Shown: one piece after another, positions 9,003 through 19,430 of the stretch
Layout: every line of letters starts with the position of its first letter
Numbering within the stretch: the first letter of the stretch is position 1
Assembly: GCF_016863315.1 (NCBI RefSeq)
Contig: NZ_BOOQ01000045.1
Location: forward strand, 1 to 64,000
DNA from: Planotetraspora silvatica
GTDB taxonomy: Bacteria; Actinomycetota; Actinomycetes; Streptosporangiales; Streptosporangiaceae
Reading direction: 5' to 3'
DNA length: 64,000 nt
Notes under the pieces: model-generated
Told to the model about the DNA's origin: nothing
Databases searched by the model: none
What the model saw: the letters and a program-made list of their open reading frames with translations, nothing else
Translations under genes and position numbers: made by a program

Positions 9003-10172
9003 ATGCCTGAGGCGCTCAGGGTCGGCAGACGATCCCTCGTCAAGCGCACGGTCGGCCAAGGTTCGCCGATCTGGCGGATGGACGGCGTGCTCTTCGCGGC
9101 GATGATCGCCCTCAGCGTCATCGGGACGCTGCTGGTGTGGTCCTCCACCCGGACCTGGATCTCCAACGAACCGACCGCGCTGGCCAAGAAGCACGTGCTC
9201 AACCTGTGCGTGGGCCTGGTGCTCTATTTCGTGGTCGCGATGGCCGACTATCGCTGGCTGCGGACCTACGCGCCGGTCGTGTACGGCGTCGCGATCCTGA
9301 TGCTCCTGCTCGTCATCACGCCCATGGGCTCGACGATCAACGGCCACCATTCGTGGATCATGGTCGGGGGCGGCTTCGCCGTACAGCCGGCGGAGCTGGT
9401 CAAACCGGCGTTGATCGTGATGATGGCCCGCCTGCTCGCGCGGCACACCGAGGGGAAGAAGAAGGACCGGCCGCGGCCGCTCGACGTGGCGTTGTGCCTC
9501 GCCGCCGCGGGCGTCGCGGCGGCCCTGGTCATGCTCCAGCCCGACCTCGGCACCACGATGGTCCTCATGGTGATCACCGGAGGGGTCATCGTGTTCGCGG
9601 GGCTGCGCAAGCGCTGGATCGCCCTGGCGCTGGTCGCGGCCGTCGCCTGCGGGTCGGCGGTGTGGTCGCTCGGGCTCATGAAGCCCTACCAGGTGGCCCG
9701 GTTCACCGCGCTGATCAACCCGGCGAGCGACCCCCGCGGTGTCGGCTACAACAGCACCCAGGCGCTGGTCGCGATCGGGTCGGGCGAGCTGTTCGGCAAG
9801 GGCCTGTTCCACGGCGGGCAGACCACCGGGCGTTTCGTGCCGGAGCAGCACACCGACTTCATCTTCACGGTGGCGGGCGAGGAGTTCGGCTTCGTGGGGA
9901 CGGTCACGGTGGTGGCCCTGCTCGGGGTGGTCTTGATGCGCGGCCTGCGGATCGCGCGGATGTGCGAGGACCGCTTCGGCGCCCTGGTCGCAGGCGGGAT
10001 CGTCACCTGGATGGGGTTCCAGACCCTGGTGAACGTCGGCATGACCATCGGCATCATGCCGATCACCGGCGTGCCCCTGCCGTTCGTGTCGTACGGAGGT
10101 ACGGCCGCGTTCGCCAACATGGCCTCGCTCGGCATTCTCCAGGCGATCCACATCCGGGAGAGATGGACCTGA
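9003..10172 (+). CDS. rodA: Rod shape-determining protein RodA (SEDS glycosyltransferase)
   Basis: Polymerises lipid II into glycan strands as partner of PBP2. The 389-residue protein has about ten membrane helices and the SEDS signature near the C-terminus, PLPFVSYGGTAAFANMASLG (about 358-377). The loop GFVGTVTV and the segment QPDLGTTMVLM, in which the Asp is a conserved functional residue of the family, are present. It begins 9 bp after mrdA and closes the mre operon, with a hairpin immediately after the stop. FtsW is the paralogue in division; the position next to mrdA favours RodA. Confidence 0.94.
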   Translation: MPEALRVGRRSLVKRTVGQGSPIWRMDGVLFAAMIALSVIGTLLVWSSTRTWISNEPTALAKKHVLNLCVGLVLYFVVAMADYRWLRTYAPVVYGVAILMLLLVITPMGSTINGHHSWIMVGGGFAVQPAELVKPALIVMMARLLARHTEGKKKDRPRPLDVALCLAAAGVAAALVMLQPDLGTTMVLMVITGGVIVFAGLRKRWIALALVAAVACGSAVWSLGLMKPYQVARFTALINPASDPRGVGYNSTQALVAIGSGELFGKGLFHGGQTTGRFVPEQHTDFIFTVAGEEFGFVGTVTVVALLGVVLMRGLRIARMCEDRFGALVAGGIVTWMGFQTLVNVGMTIGIMPITGVPLPFVSYGGTAAFANMASLGILQAIHIRERWT

Positions 10173-10173
10173 C

Positions 10174-10200
10174 GACGGCCCGGAGCGCTTCCGGGCCGTC
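10174..10200 (+). terminator. Hairpin after rodA
   Basis: An inverted repeat (GACGGCCCGG at 10174-10183 with its complement at 10191-10200, extendable by an A-T pair) starts directly behind the rodA stop. There is no T tract, as is common in GC-rich actinobacteria, so termination efficiency is uncertain. Confidence 0.65.
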
Positions 10201-10250
10201 CCATCCGGCGACCGAGCTGGGGTGCCTGCCGGAGCCGATACCCTGGACGC

Positions 10251-12173
10251 ATGTCTGTCGAGTCATTGTTTCCTCGCCTGGAAGCGCTCCTGCCCAAGGT
10301 GCAGAAGCCGATCCAGTACGTCGGGGGTGAGCTCAACTCGACGGTCAAGGACTGGGACGAGGCGACCGTCCGCTGGGCGTTGATGTACCCGGACGCCTAC
10401 GAGGTCGGCCTGCCCAACCAGGGCGTGCAGATCCTCTACGAGATCCTCAACGAGCTGCCCGAGACGATGGCCGAGCGCACCTACGCGGTCTGGCCCGATC
10501 TCGAGGCGCTGATGAGGTCGGAGGGCGTCCCTCAGTTCACCGTCGACGCCCACCGGCCGGTGCGCGCCTTCGACGTCCTCGGGGTGTCCTTCTCCACCGA
10601 GCTGGGTTACACCAACCTGCTGACGGCCCTGGATCTGGCGGGGATCCCGCTGGACGCGGTGGACCGGACCGATGACGACCCGATCGTCCTGGCCGGGGGC
10701 CACGCCGCCTTCAACCCCGAACCGATCGCCGACTTCCTCGACGCCGCCGTCCTCGGCGACGGAGAGCAGATCGCCATCGCGATCTCCGAGGTCATCCGCG
10801 AGTGGAAGGGCGAGGGCGCGCCCGGCGGCCGCGACGAGTTGCTCATGCGCCTCGCCTCCACGGGAGGCGTCTACGTCCCGAAGTTCTACGACGTCGAGTA
10901 CCACCCCGACGGCCGCATCAAGCGCGTCGTCCCCAATCGTTCCGGCGTCCCCTCCCGTGTCTTCAAGCACACGGTGATGGACCTGGACGAGTGGCCCTAT
11001 CCGAAGAAGCCGCTGGTCCCGCTCGCCGAGACCGTCCACGAGCGGTTCAGCGTGGAGATCTTCCGCGGCTGCACCCGGGGCTGCCGCTTCTGCCAGGCGG
11101 GGATGATCACCCGTCCGGTCCGGGAGCGGTCGATCACCACGATCGGCGACATGGTGGAGGCCGGCCTCAAGGAGTCCGGCTTCAGCGAGGTCGGCCTGCT
11201 GTCGTTGTCCAGCGCCGACCACTCGGAGATCGGTGAGGTCGCGAAGGGGCTCGCCGACCGGTACGAGGGCACCCAGACGGGTCTTTCGCTGCCGTCCACG
11301 CGGGTGGACGCGTTCAACATCGATCTCGCGAACGAGTTCTCTCGCAACGGCCGCAGGTCCGGGCTCACCTTCGCGCCCGAGGGCGGCTCCGAGCGCATGC
11401 GCAAGGTGATCAACAAGATGGTCACCGAGGAGGATCTGATCCGCACCGTCACCACGGCCTACAGCCAGGGGTGGCGGCAGGTGAAGCTCTACTTCATGTG
11501 CGGCCTGCCGACCGAGGAGGACATCGACGTCCTCGGCATCGCCGACCTGGCCAAGAAGGTCATCAAGGCGGGGCGTGAGGCGACCGGTTCCCGGGACGTG
11601 CGCTGCACCGTGTCCATCGGCGGGTTCGTGCCGAAGCCGCACACCCCGTTCCAGTGGGCCGCCCAGTGCGACCACGAGACGGTCGACCGCCGCCTGCGTG
11701 AGCTCCGCAACGCCCTGCGGGGCGACAAGGAGTACGGCAAGGCGATCGGATACCGCTACCACGACGGCAAGCCGTCGATCGTGGAGGGCCTGTTGTCGCG
11801 CGGCGACCGCCGCGTCGGCTCGGTCATCCGGGCGGTCTGGGAGGACGGCGGCCGGTTCGACGGCTGGAGCGAGCACTTCTCCTACGAGCGCTGGATGACC
11901 GCCGCGGAACGGGTGTTCTCCGGCGGCGCGGTGGACGTCGACTGGTACACCACGCGGGAGCGTGAAGAGCACGAGGTGCTCCCCTGGGACCACCTCGACG
12001 CGGGTCTCGACCGTGAGTGGCTCTGGCAGGACTGGCAGGACGCCGTGAGCGACGTCGAGGTCGAGGACTGCCGCTGGACGCCCTGCTACGACTGCGGTGT
12101 CTGCCCCACCATGGGGACGGAGATCCAGATCGGCCCGACCGGCAAGAAACTGCTCCCGCTCACTGTGGTCTGA
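10251..12173 (+). CDS. TIGR03960-type B12-binding/radical SAM protein
   Basis: The 640-residue product combines an N-terminal cobalamin-binding-like region (SFSTELGYTNLLTALDLAGI, with the following DDPIVLAGGHAAFNPEP) with a radical SAM domain. The cluster motif CxxxCxxC is RGCTRGCRFCQAGM near residues 273-286, and downstream FAPEGGSERMRKVINK is typical of the group. A Cys-rich C-terminus (CRWTPCYDCGVCP) probably binds a second metal centre. The family is nearly always followed by a DUF2344 protein and RNase E/G in actinobacteria, as here. Its reaction is not established; a role in RNA or ribosome modification has been supposed only from context. Confidence 0.92.
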   Translation: MSVESLFPRLEALLPKVQKPIQYVGGELNSTVKDWDEATVRWALMYPDAYEVGLPNQGVQILYEILNELPETMAERTYAVWPDLEALMRSEGVPQFTVDAHRPVRAFDVLGVSFSTELGYTNLLTALDLAGIPLDAVDRTDDDPIVLAGGHAAFNPEPIADFLDAAVLGDGEQIAIAISEVIREWKGEGAPGGRDELLMRLASTGGVYVPKFYDVEYHPDGRIKRVVPNRSGVPSRVFKHTVMDLDEWPYPKKPLVPLAETVHERFSVEIFRGCTRGCRFCQAGMITRPVRERSITTIGDMVEAGLKESGFSEVGLLSLSSADHSEIGEVAKGLADRYEGTQTGLSLPSTRVDAFNIDLANEFSRNGRRSGLTFAPEGGSERMRKVINKMVTEEDLIRTVTTAYSQGWRQVKLYFMCGLPTEEDIDVLGIADLAKKVIKAGREATGSRDVRCTVSIGGFVPKPHTPFQWAAQCDHETVDRRLRELRNALRGDKEYGKAIGYRYHDGKPSIVEGLLSRGDRRVGSVIRAVWEDGGRFDGWSEHFSYERWMTAAERVFSGGAVDVDWYTTREREEHEVLPWDHLDAGLDREWLWQDWQDAVSDVEVEDCRWTPCYDCGVCPTMGTEIQIGPTGKKLLPLTVV

Positions 12174-12344
12174 GGTGTCCTGGGCCGGAATGCGGTCCTT
12201 CGCGCCCGTGCGGGGGAGGCTCTCCCGCGATACCACAGGGCCGTTCCAGGACCTGGAGCGGCCTATCCTGAAATTCGATGGACCGAGATTCGGAAGGACG
12301 GCGGAACTCTGAAACCCGTTCCCGATGGGCCGACACCCCCGCCC

Positions 12345-13079
12345 GTGGTGCAGCGCCTCCGAGTGCGTTACGCCAAGCGGGGGCGACTGCGCTTCACCAG
12401 CCACCGTGACATCTCCCGTGCCGTCGAAAGGGCGGTACGGCGAGCCGGCATCCCGGTGGCGTTCAGCGCGGGCTTCAGCCCTCATCCGAAGATCTCCTAC
12501 GCGGGTGCCGCCCCCACTGGGGTGGCGAGCGAGGCCGAGTATCTCGAGATCGGAGTGAGCCGGCCCTGCGATCCCGACCGGATCCGGGCCGACCTCGACG
12601 TCTCGCTGCCGCCGGGACTGGACGTGCTCGAGGTGATCGAGGCGCGTGCCGGGAGCCTGGCCGACAGGCTGGAGGCTTCGGTGTGGCAACTGCGGCTGCC
12701 GGGGGCCGATGTGGCCGCGGCGGAGCAGGCGGTGAAGGAGTTCGAGGCGGCCGACCGCGTCGAGGTCGAACGCCTGACGAAGAAGGGAATGCGGCGATTC
12801 GACGCCCGCCAGGCGGTGCGGTCGATGGCCGTCATGGACGACAGGGAGAGAACGGCAGGTCAGGAGCCGGGCCCGCCGTGTGTCATACTTCGTATGGTTG
12901 TTCGGCATGAAACACCTGCCGTTCGACCCGATGACGTACTCATGGGTCTGCGTCTCGTGGCAGGCTTCGCGCCGCCGTCACCTCCCGAGGTGACCAGGCT
13001 GGCGCAGGGGCCGCTCGACGCAACGACCGGTGAGCCCGCCGATCCGTTCGATGTCGAACGGGCAGACGGGGACCTATAA
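12345..13079 (+). CDS. TIGR03936/DUF2344 radical SAM-associated protein
   Basis: A 244-residue soluble protein whose N-terminal half carries the DUF2344 pattern: LRVRYAKRGRLRFTSHRDISRAVERA, then RRAGIPVAFSAGFSPHPKISYA and GVASEAEYLEIGV. This family accompanies, or in some bacteria is fused to, the B12/radical SAM protein encoded just upstream, so the two are likely partners. GTG 12345 or GTG 12348 are both possible starts and no strong ribosome-binding site decides between them. The end of the gene lies about 100 bp before the RNase E/G start. Confidence 0.88.
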   Translation: MVQRLRVRYAKRGRLRFTSHRDISRAVERAVRRAGIPVAFSAGFSPHPKISYAGAAPTGVASEAEYLEIGVSRPCDPDRIRADLDVSLPPGLDVLEVIEARAGSLADRLEASVWQLRLPGADVAAAEQAVKEFEAADRVEVERLTKKGMRRFDARQAVRSMAVMDDRERTAGQEPGPPCVILRMVVRHETPAVRPDDVLMGLRLVAGFAPPSPPEVTRLAQGPLDATTGEPADPFDVERADGDL

Positions 13080-13182
13080 GACTTGCCGCCGCGGCCCCAA
13101 ACAGGAGGCAGCGGCGGACGTGAGGACAAGAGCCTCCGCGCGGCGCGGAAACGTGCCCGGAGGCCGACGGGAGAGCGCCCGC

Positions 13183-16077
13183 ATGCTCGAGAACGACCCT
13201 GCCGACGGGGCTGTGCGCCTCGACGGTGAAACGACCAACGAAGGCCGGGAGCAGGACTCCGGGACCGGAACGACGCAGGTGACCAGCGGTGTCGTGGTGA
13301 CCTCACCACGCCGTCGTGCGGCCAGCCGACCGGCCGGGCCGCCGCCCGAGCCGGACGAGACCGAGGCCAGGCCGGCGATCACCACGACGACCGCCGCGGC
13401 CGCGGCGGTCCAGCCGCCCGCGGACACACCCGCGGAGCAGGCCCCTGCCGAGGTGGCGGAAAAGCCCAAGCGGGCCACCCGCCGTCGTGCCTCGGCCAAG
13501 GCCACTCCGGTGGAATCCGACGAGCCCGCCACGACCGGCGTGGCAGCCGATGCCGGTGCCCCCGCGGCCGATGTCGCCGCCCCCGCGGCCGGTGACGTGG
13601 TGGCCGAGGCCAAGCCGGCGCGCCGTACCCGCACCAGGAAGGCGGCCGAGGAACCGGCCGCCGCATCCGCTCCCGACGCCGAGGAGGCGCCCCCGAGCAG
13701 GCGGCGCCGTACCCGCAAGAAGGACGAGAGCGTCCCCGAGCGGTCCAGCGCGATGAGCGCGGCCGAGGCCGAGGTGGCCGCCGCCCTCCGATTCGGCCGG
13801 ACCGACGAGCGCCCGCAGGCCGATGACCTGCTCGACGTCGAACCGCTCGACGACGAGCAGGCGCCCGCCGACGAGCAGGCGCCCGCCGACGCGGCCGTCG
13901 ACCTCGCCGAGGACGCGGATGAGGACGCCCGCGAGACGATCGACGAGCCGGCCGCCCAGACCAGGGTCGTCGCCGACCCGTTCGGGACGTTCGAGCGCGA
14001 GTCCGCGCCGCCGTCGGTGACGTTCCAGCCTCCCGCGGCGATCTTCCAGCCACTCTTCCAGGCCCCCGACCCGTTCGCGGCCGCGCCGGCCCGGCCTCAG
14101 CCCGCCGTACCGGCCGCGTGGCCGGAGGAGCAGGACGAGGCGGAGGAGACGGACGAGGCGCAGGACGTCGGCGACGACGAGGACGGCGCCGACGGTGACG
14201 CCGACGGCGACGGCTCGACCCGCAGGCGCCGCCGCCGCCGCGGCGGCCGGGGCCGGGGAGCCCGGTCCAAGGACGCGGAGGAGGGCGAGGAGTCCGAGGC
14301 CGAAGAGGCTCAGGTCTCCGCCGCCGAGGAGGACGACGAGCAGTCCGCGGAGGACGCCGACGGCGACCAGGGCGGTTCACGTCGCCGTCGCCGCCGTCGC
14401 CGCCGCGGGGGAGACGAGGCCGAGGCCACGGTCGACGACCCGCCGAACACGGTGGTCCGCATCCGCGCGCCCCGCGCCACGCGGAGCACCTCGGTCGACG
14501 AGGTCCAGAGCGTGCGCGGGTCGACCAGGCTCGAGGCCAAGAAGCAGCGCCGCCGCGAAGGCCGTGAGCTGGGACGGCGCCGCCCGCCGATCATCACCGA
14601 GTCGGAGTTCCTGGCCCGGCGCGAGTCGGTCGAGCGCGTCATGGTCGTCCGGCGCCGTCACGGTCGCACCCAGATCGCGGTGCTCGAGGACGGCGTGCTG
14701 GTCGAGCACTACGTCGACCGGGAGTCGAGCCAGTCGTACGTCGGGAACGTGTACCTGGGCAAGGTGCAGAACGTGCTGCCCTCGATGGAGGCGGCGTTCG
14801 TCGACATCGGCAAGGGCCGCAACGCCGTGCTGTACGCCGGTGAGGTCAACTTCGACACCGCCGGTCTCGAGGGGCAGCCCAAGCGGATCGAGGCGGCGCT
14901 GAAGTCCGGCCAGTCCGTGCTCGTCCAGGTCACCAAGGACCCGATGGGGCACAAGGGTGCGCGGCTGACCTCCCAGGTCAGCCTTCCGGGCCGCTACCTG
15001 GTCTACGTGCCCGACGGCTCGATGACCGGGATCTCCAGGAAGCTCCCCGACAAGGAGCGGACGAGGCTCAAGCAGATCCTCCGCAGGGTCATGCCCGAGA
15101 ACGCGGGCGTGATCGTGCGCACCGCCGCCGAGGGCGCCTCCGAGGAGGAACTCAGCCGCGACGTCGCGAGGCTCTCCGCGCAGTGGGAGAACATCCAGCG
15201 CAAGGCCAAGTCGGCCAGCCCGCCCGAGTTGCTCTCCGGTGAGCCGGACCTGACGGTCCGGGTCGTCCGCGACGTGTTCAACGAGGACTTCTCCTCGCTG
15301 GTCGTCGAGGGTGACGAGGTGTGGCAGACCGTGGACGACTACGTCCGCTACGTCGCGCCCCATCTCGCCGAGAGGCTCTCGAAGTGGGACGGCGACGGCG
15401 ACGTCTTCGGGGCCTACCGGGTGGACGAGCAGATCGCCAAGGGCCTCGACCGCAAGGTGTGGCTGCCCTCGGGCGGCTCCCTGGTGATCGACAGGACCGA
15501 GGCGATGACCGTCGTCGACGTCAACACCGGGAAGTTCACCGGTCAGGGCGGCAACCTGGAGGAGACGGTCACCCGCAACAACCTGGAGGCGGCGGAGGAG
15601 ATCGTCCGCCAGCTCCGGCTGCGGGACATCGGTGGCATCATCGTCATCGACTTCATCGACATGGTGCTGGAAGGCAACCGTGACCTGGTGCTCCGGCGGC
15701 TGCTGGAGTGCCTGGCCCGGGACCGGACCAAGCACCAGGTGGCGGAGGTCACCTCGCTGGGCCTGGTCCAGATGACCCGCAAGCGGGTCGGCCAGGGCCT
15801 GCTGGAGGCCTTCTCCACGCCCTGTGAGTGCTGCAACGGACGAGGCCTGATCCTCTCCACCGATCCGGTGGAGGCCAAGCCTGAGCCGCGGGGCACGCAG
15901 GGCAAGATGGCCATCGAGAAGTCGGTGGCCGAAAAGCTCGGGGCGAGCGAGGGTGCGGTCGTCGCGGCGTCCGTCAACGGACGGGACGGCGTCACCGACG
16001 CCATGGCCGACGACGACGACACCCCACCCGCCCACTCGCGGGGACGTCGCCGTTCCCGCAGGAAGCAGGCCGAATAA
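13183..16077 (+). CDS. rne: Ribonuclease E/G family endoribonuclease
   Basis: Single-strand endoribonuclease for rRNA maturation and mRNA decay. From ATG 13183 the product is 964 residues. The first 440 or so are a low-complexity Ala/Pro/Glu/Asp tract interrupted by Arg-rich blocks (for example [12 protein letters not shown] and [10 protein letters not shown]), expected to be disordered and RNA-binding. Then come the S1-type domain ([20 protein letters not shown], followed by [15 protein letters not shown]), the DNase-I-like catalytic part with [10 protein letters not shown] and IIVIDFIDM carrying the metal-binding Asp residues, and the zinc-link CECCNGRG. The long N-terminal extension is typical for actinobacterial RNase E. 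An in-frame start at 13030 would overlap the preceding gene and lacks support; GGGAG precedes ATG 13183. Confidence 0.95.
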   Translation: MLENDPADGAVRLDGETTNEGREQDSGTGTTQVTSGVVVTSPRRRAASRPAGPPPEPDETEARPAITTTTAAAAAVQPPADTPAEQAPAEVAEKPKRATRRRASAKATPVESDEPATTGVAADAGAPAADVAAPAAGDVVAEAKPARRTRTRKAAEEPAAASAPDAEEAPPSRRRRTRKKDESVPERSSAMSAAEAEVAAALRFGRTDERPQADDLLDVEPLDDEQAPADEQAPADAAVDLAEDADEDARETIDEPAAQTRVVADPFGTFERESAPPSVTFQPPAAIFQPLFQAPDPFAAAPARPQPAVPAAWPEEQDEAEETDEAQDVGDDEDGADGDADGDGSTRRRRRRRGGRGRGARSKDAEEGEESEAEEAQVSAAEEDDEQSAEDADGDQGGSRRRRRRRRRGGDEAEATVDDPPNTVVRIRAPRATRSTSVDEVQSVRGSTRLEAKKQRRREGRELGRRRPPIITESEFLARRESVERVMVVRRRHGRTQIAVLEDGVLVEHYVDRESSQSYVGNVYLGKVQNVLPSMEAAFVDIGKGRNAVLYAGEVNFDTAGLEGQPKRIEAALKSGQSVLVQVTKDPMGHKGARLTSQVSLPGRYLVYVPDGSMTGISRKLPDKERTRLKQILRRVMPENAGVIVRTAAEGASEEELSRDVARLSAQWENIQRKAKSASPPELLSGEPDLTVRVVRDVFNEDFSSLVVEGDEVWQTVDDYVRYVAPHLAERLSKWDGDGDVFGAYRVDEQIAKGLDRKVWLPSGGSLVIDRTEAMTVVDVNTGKFTGQGGNLEETVTRNNLEAAEEIVRQLRLRDIGGIIVIDFIDMVLEGNRDLVLRRLLECLARDRTKHQVAEVTSLGLVQMTRKRVGQGLLEAFSTPCECCNGRGLILSTDPVEAKPEPRGTQGKMAIEKSVAEKLGASEGAVVAASVNGRDGVTDAMADDDDTPPAHSRGRRRSRRKQAE

Positions 16078-16274
16078 GCCGCTTGACGGCAAGTTCGCCT
16101 CCCCGGTGTTCCGCCCGGTTCGACCTGGGTGCCGCTAATCCGGTACCCTTGTCATCCGGTGCGCCCGCTGGCGCGCCTGGCTTTGCGCGCCCGCCCGGAT
16201 CGCCGGTCGTGTCATCGACAGCAGCTGGATGCGGGGCGCGCATCTACGCATTTAGCCAGAAGAAGGGTTCCGCG
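16078..16274 (+). promoter_or_regulatory. Promoter and 5' leader of rplU-rpmA
   Basis: This 197-bp gap between rne and rplU contains a plausible -10 (TACCCT, 16144-16149) with a weak TTCGAC upstream, leaving an untranslated leader of about 120 nt. Ribosomal protein L21 leaders can be autoregulatory, but I cannot confirm a conserved structure by eye. The assignment is positional. Confidence 0.3.
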
Positions 16275-16589
16275 GTGTACGCGATCGTTCGTTGCGGCGG
16301 CAGGCAGCAGAAGGTCTCCGTCGGGGACGTCCTCGAGGTGGACAAGGTCACCGGCGAGGTGGGTTCCTCGGTGGCGCTGCCGGCGCTCCTCGTCGTCAAC
16401 GACGGCGATGTCACCACCGACGCCGCCACGCTTGGCAAGTTCCAGGTGACCGCCGAGATTCTCGGTGAGACCAAGGGCCCCAAGATCCGCATTCTCAAGT
16501 ACAAGAACAAGACCGGTTACAAGAAGCGCCAGGGTCACCGCCAGCGGTACACCCAGGTGAAGGTAACCGGCATCAACCCCGGGAAGTAG
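16275..16589 (+). CDS. rplU: 50S ribosomal protein L21
   Basis: Large-subunit protein binding 23S rRNA near L20. The 104-residue product begins [18 protein letters not shown] and ends with the rRNA-binding block [18 protein letters not shown], both diagnostic. The start is GTG 16275; reading frames open further upstream only extend into the leader. It precedes rpmA by 6 bp in the order rplU-rpmA-obgE found in most bacteria. Confidence 0.97.
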   Translation: MYAIVRCGGRQQKVSVGDVLEVDKVTGEVGSSVALPALLVVNDGDVTTDAATLGKFQVTAEILGETKGPKIRILKYKNKTGYKKRQGHRQRYTQVKVTGINPGK

Positions 16590-16595
16590 TGAATC

Positions 16596-16853
16596 ATGGC
16601 ACACAAGAAGGGCGCCTCGTCCACCCGGAACGGCCGTGACTCGAACGCTCAGCGGCTCGGCGTCAAGCGCTTCGGTGGCCAGCTCGTGAACGCAGGCGAG
16701 ATCATTCTCCGCCAGCGCGGCACGCACTTCCACCCGGGTGACAACGTCGGCCGTGGTGGCGACGACACGCTGTTCGCACTGGCCGCCGGTCACGTGCAGT
16801 TCGGCACCAAGCGCGGTCGTCGCGCAGTCAGCATCATCCCGATCGCGGAGTAG
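16596..16853 (+). CDS. rpmA: 50S ribosomal protein L27
   Basis: The 85-residue protein begins [19 protein letters not shown] and contains [22 protein letters not shown], the family signature. The N-terminal Lys-rich tail reaches the peptidyl-transferase centre. There is no cleavable N-terminal extension of the kind seen in Firmicutes. It is followed by a strong terminator before obgE. Confidence 0.97.
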   Translation: MAHKKGASSTRNGRDSNAQRLGVKRFGGQLVNAGEIILRQRGTHFHPGDNVGRGGDDTLFALAAGHVQFGTKRGRRAVSIIPIAE

Positions 16854-16876
16854 ATCCGCCCGGGACAAACGTTGCA

Positions 16877-16917
16877 GATGAGGCGGACCGAGCACTCGGT
16901 CCGCCTCATCGTTTTTA
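16877..16917 (+). terminator. Intrinsic terminator between rpmA and obgE
   Basis: A perfect 16-bp inverted repeat (GATGAGGCGGACCGAG at 16877-16892 with its complement at 16895-16910) is followed by GTTTTTA. It lies only about 20 bp before obgE, so obgE probably depends on read-through or on a promoter within this hairpin region. Confidence 0.9.
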
Positions 16918-16933
16918 TAGGGGGAAGCGGCAG

Positions 16934-18286
16934 ATGGCCGATTTCGTGGACTACGTCGTCCTGCACACCAAGGCGGGTGACGGCGGAAACGGCTGCGCCT
17001 CCGTCCATCGCGAGAAGTTCAAGCCGCTCGGCGGCCCGGACGGCGGAAACGGCGGCCGGGGCGGCGATGTGATCCTCGAGGTGGATGCGAACACCTCGAC
17101 GCTGCTCGAGTACCACCACCGGCCCCACCGGCACGCGGGGAACGGCAAGCAGGGCATGGGCTCCAACCGTGACGGCGCCAACGGCGAGGACATCGTCCTC
17201 ACGGTCCCCAACGGCACCGTGGTGAAGGACGCGCGGACGGGCGAGGTCCTGGTCGACCTCGTCGGTGCGGGCACCCGTTACGTCGCCGCTCAGGGCGGCT
17301 TCGGCGGCCTCGGCAACGCCGCACTGGCCAACGCCAAGCGCAAGGCCCCCGGGTTCGCGCTCCTCGGCGAGCCCGGCGACGAGGCCGAGATCGCGCTGGA
17401 GCTGAAGACCATCGCCGACGTGGCGCTGGTCGGCTTCCCCAACGCCGGCAAGTCGTCGCTCGTCGCGGCGCTCTCGGCGGCCCGGCCGAAGATCGCGGAC
17501 TATCCGTTCACCACGCTGATCCCCAACCTCGGCGTGGTCACGGCGGGGGAGACGGTCTTCACGGTCGCCGACGTGCCGGGACTGATCCCCGGCGCCTCCG
17601 AGGGCAAGGGGCTCGGGCACGAGTTCCTGCGCCATGTGGAGCGCTGCTCGACGATCGTGCACGTCCTCGACTGCGCCACGATCGAGCCCGGGCGTGACCC
17701 GCTCACCGACGTCGACGTGATCGAGGCGGAACTGGCCGCATACGGCGAGCTGCAGGACCGGCCCCGGCTGGTCGTGCTCAACAAGGTCGACGTCCCCGAC
17801 GGCCGGGATCTCGCGGACATCGTCCGGCCCCTTCTGGAGGAGCGGGGCCTGCGGGTCTTCGAGATCTCCGCCGCCACCCACGAGGGCCTCCGGCAGCTCA
17901 CGTACGCCATGGGCGAGATGGTGACCCAGGCGCGGGCGGCGGCCCCGGTCGAGGAGCCCACCCGACTGGTCATCCGGCCGAAGCAACTCGGCGATACCGG
18001 GTTCGCCGTCCGGCGGGTCGACGAGAACACCTTCCAGGTGACCGGGGAGAAGCCGGAGCGCTGGATCCGCCAGACCGACTTCACCAACGACGAGGCCGTC
18101 GGATACCTGGCCGACCGCCTGGAGCGTCTCGGCATCGAAGAGGCGCTGATCAAGGAGGGTGCCCAGATGGGCGCGGAGGTCGTGATCGGCCCGATGGAGG
18201 GCGGTTACCTCTTCGACTGGCAGCCTTCCGAGGGCACCAGGACCCGCGTGGGCGGGCCCCGGGGCACCGACAACAGACTGGTGTAG
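16934..18286 (+). CDS. obgE: GTPase ObgE/CgtA
   Basis: Essential ribosome-associated GTPase, 450 residues. The glycine-rich Obg fold fills residues 1-160 ([20 protein letters not shown] and [15 protein letters not shown]). The G domain has G1 [11 protein letters not shown]3 [16 protein letters not shown] and G4 NKVD. A C-terminal OCT domain (about 340-425, ending near [13 protein letters not shown]) is present, as in Gram-positive Obg. GGGGGAAGCGG lies before the ATG. proB and proA follow closely, a usual arrangement. Confidence 0.97.
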   Translation: MADFVDYVVLHTKAGDGGNGCASVHREKFKPLGGPDGGNGGRGGDVILEVDANTSTLLEYHHRPHRHAGNGKQGMGSNRDGANGEDIVLTVPNGTVVKDARTGEVLVDLVGAGTRYVAAQGGFGGLGNAALANAKRKAPGFALLGEPGDEAEIALELKTIADVALVGFPNAGKSSLVAALSAARPKIADYPFTTLIPNLGVVTAGETVFTVADVPGLIPGASEGKGLGHEFLRHVERCSTIVHVLDCATIEPGRDPLTDVDVIEAELAAYGELQDRPRLVVLNKVDVPDGRDLADIVRPLLEERGLRVFEISAATHEGLRQLTYAMGEMVTQARAAAPVEEPTRLVIRPKQLGDTGFAVRRVDENTFQVTGEKPERWIRQTDFTNDEAVGYLADRLERLGIEEALIKEGAQMGAEVVIGPMEGGYLFDWQPSEGTRTRVGGPRGTDNRLV

Positions 18287-18308
18287 GTCCGACGGGCAAA
18301 GGAGCGGC

Positions 18309-19430
18309 GTGGCAGGCAGGGAGCGGATCCGGGAGGCTTCGCGGCTGGTCGTCAAGGTGGGCTCGTCATCCCTGACGACCCCGCAGGGCATGATCGACGT
18401 GGATCGCGTCGACGCGCTCGTCGACGTGCTCGGCGCGCGGCGCCAGGCCGGCACGCAGCTCGTGCTGGTCTCCTCCGGGGCCATCGCCGCCGGCCTCGGA
18501 CCGCTCGGCCTCCGGGCCCGGCCCAAGGACCTCGCCACCCAGCAGGCCGCGGCCTCGCTGGGCCAGGGCGTGCTGATCGCCCGCTACACCTCCTCCTTCG
18601 CGCGGTACGGCCTGCGCGTCGGGCAGGTGCTGCTGACCGCCGACGACATGATGCGGCGATCGCACCACCGCAACGCCCAGCGGACGCTGACGAGGCTCCT
18701 GGAGCTCGGCATCGTCCCCGTGGTCAACGAGAACGACACCGTGGCCACCGACGAGATCCGCTTCGGCGACAACGACCGGCTCGCCGCCCTGGTGACCCAT
18801 CTCGTCCACGCGGACGCGATGGTGCTGCTCTCGGACGTGGACGCCCTCTACGACGGCGACCCGCGCCGGGAGGGCGCCACGCGGATCGCCGACGTCCGCG
18901 GGCCCGAAGACCTCGAAGGTGTCGAGCTCGGCACGTCGGGCCGGGTCGGGACCGGCGGCATGATCACGAAGGTGCAGGCCGCCAAGATCGCCACCGGTGC
19001 GGGAGTGCCCGTGGTGCTCACCGCGGCGGCCCACGCGGCGCAAGCCCTGACGGGGGCCGACGTCGGCACCTACTTCCACCCGGGGGGCCGCCACCCGGGC
19101 ACCCGCCTGCTGTGGCTCGCCCATGCCGCCACAGGCCGGGGCCGGCTGCACCTGGACGCCGGAGCGGTCGACGCCGTGGTGGGCCGGCGCATGTCACTGC
19201 TCCCCGCCGGCGTGGTCAAGGTCGAGGGCGACTTCGCCGCCGGCGACCCCGTCGACCTGTGCGGACCGCAGGGCAGCCCGGTGGCCCGCGGCCTGGTCAA
19301 CTACGACGCCTCCGAGATCCCCGAACTGCTGGGCCGGTCCACGCGCGAGCTGGCGAGCGCGCTCGGGCCGGAGTACGAGCGAGAGCTGATCCATCGGGAC
19401 GACATCGTCATATTGGAGCCGGAGGGGTAA
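18309..19430 (+). CDS. proB: Glutamate 5-kinase
   Basis: First enzyme of proline synthesis, phosphorylating L-glutamate with ATP. The 373-residue protein has the amino-acid-kinase domain (VVKVGSSSLT, VLVSSGAIAAG, NENDTVATDEIRFGDND and GTGGMITKVQAA) and a C-terminal PUA domain (LPAGVVKVEGDFAAGDPVDL). The GTG start is preceded by AAAGGAG. Its TAA is directly followed by the proA ATG, so the two are surely cotranscribed. Confidence 0.97.
   Translation: MAGRERIREASRLVVKVGSSSLTTPQGMIDVDRVDALVDVLGARRQAGTQLVLVSSGAIAAGLGPLGLRARPKDLATQQAAASLGQGVLIARYTSSFARYGLRVGQVLLTADDMMRRSHHRNAQRTLTRLLELGIVPVVNENDTVATDEIRFGDNDRLAALVTHLVHADAMVLLSDVDALYDGDPRREGATRIADVRGPEDLEGVELGTSGRVGTGGMITKVQAAKIATGAGVPVVLTAAAHAAQALTGADVGTYFHPGGRHPGTRLLWLAHAATGRGRLHLDAGAVDAVVGRRMSLLPAGVVKVEGDFAAGDPVDLCGPQGSPVARGLVNYDASEIPELLGRSTRELASALGPEYERELIHRDDIVILEPEG

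Noticed and set aside
6912-10151. 1079-codon minus-strand open frame across mrdA and rodA
   Set aside because: Both genes on the plus strand carry all family motifs; the antisense frame is a GC-codon artefact.
10263-12908. 881-codon minus-strand open frame opposite the radical SAM gene
   Set aside because: It is an antisense shadow of a conserved gene with no recognisable motif of its own.
13030-13182. Upstream extension of the RNase E/G gene
   Set aside because: It overlaps the end of the DUF2344 gene in another frame and lacks a ribosome-binding site, while ATG 13183 has one.
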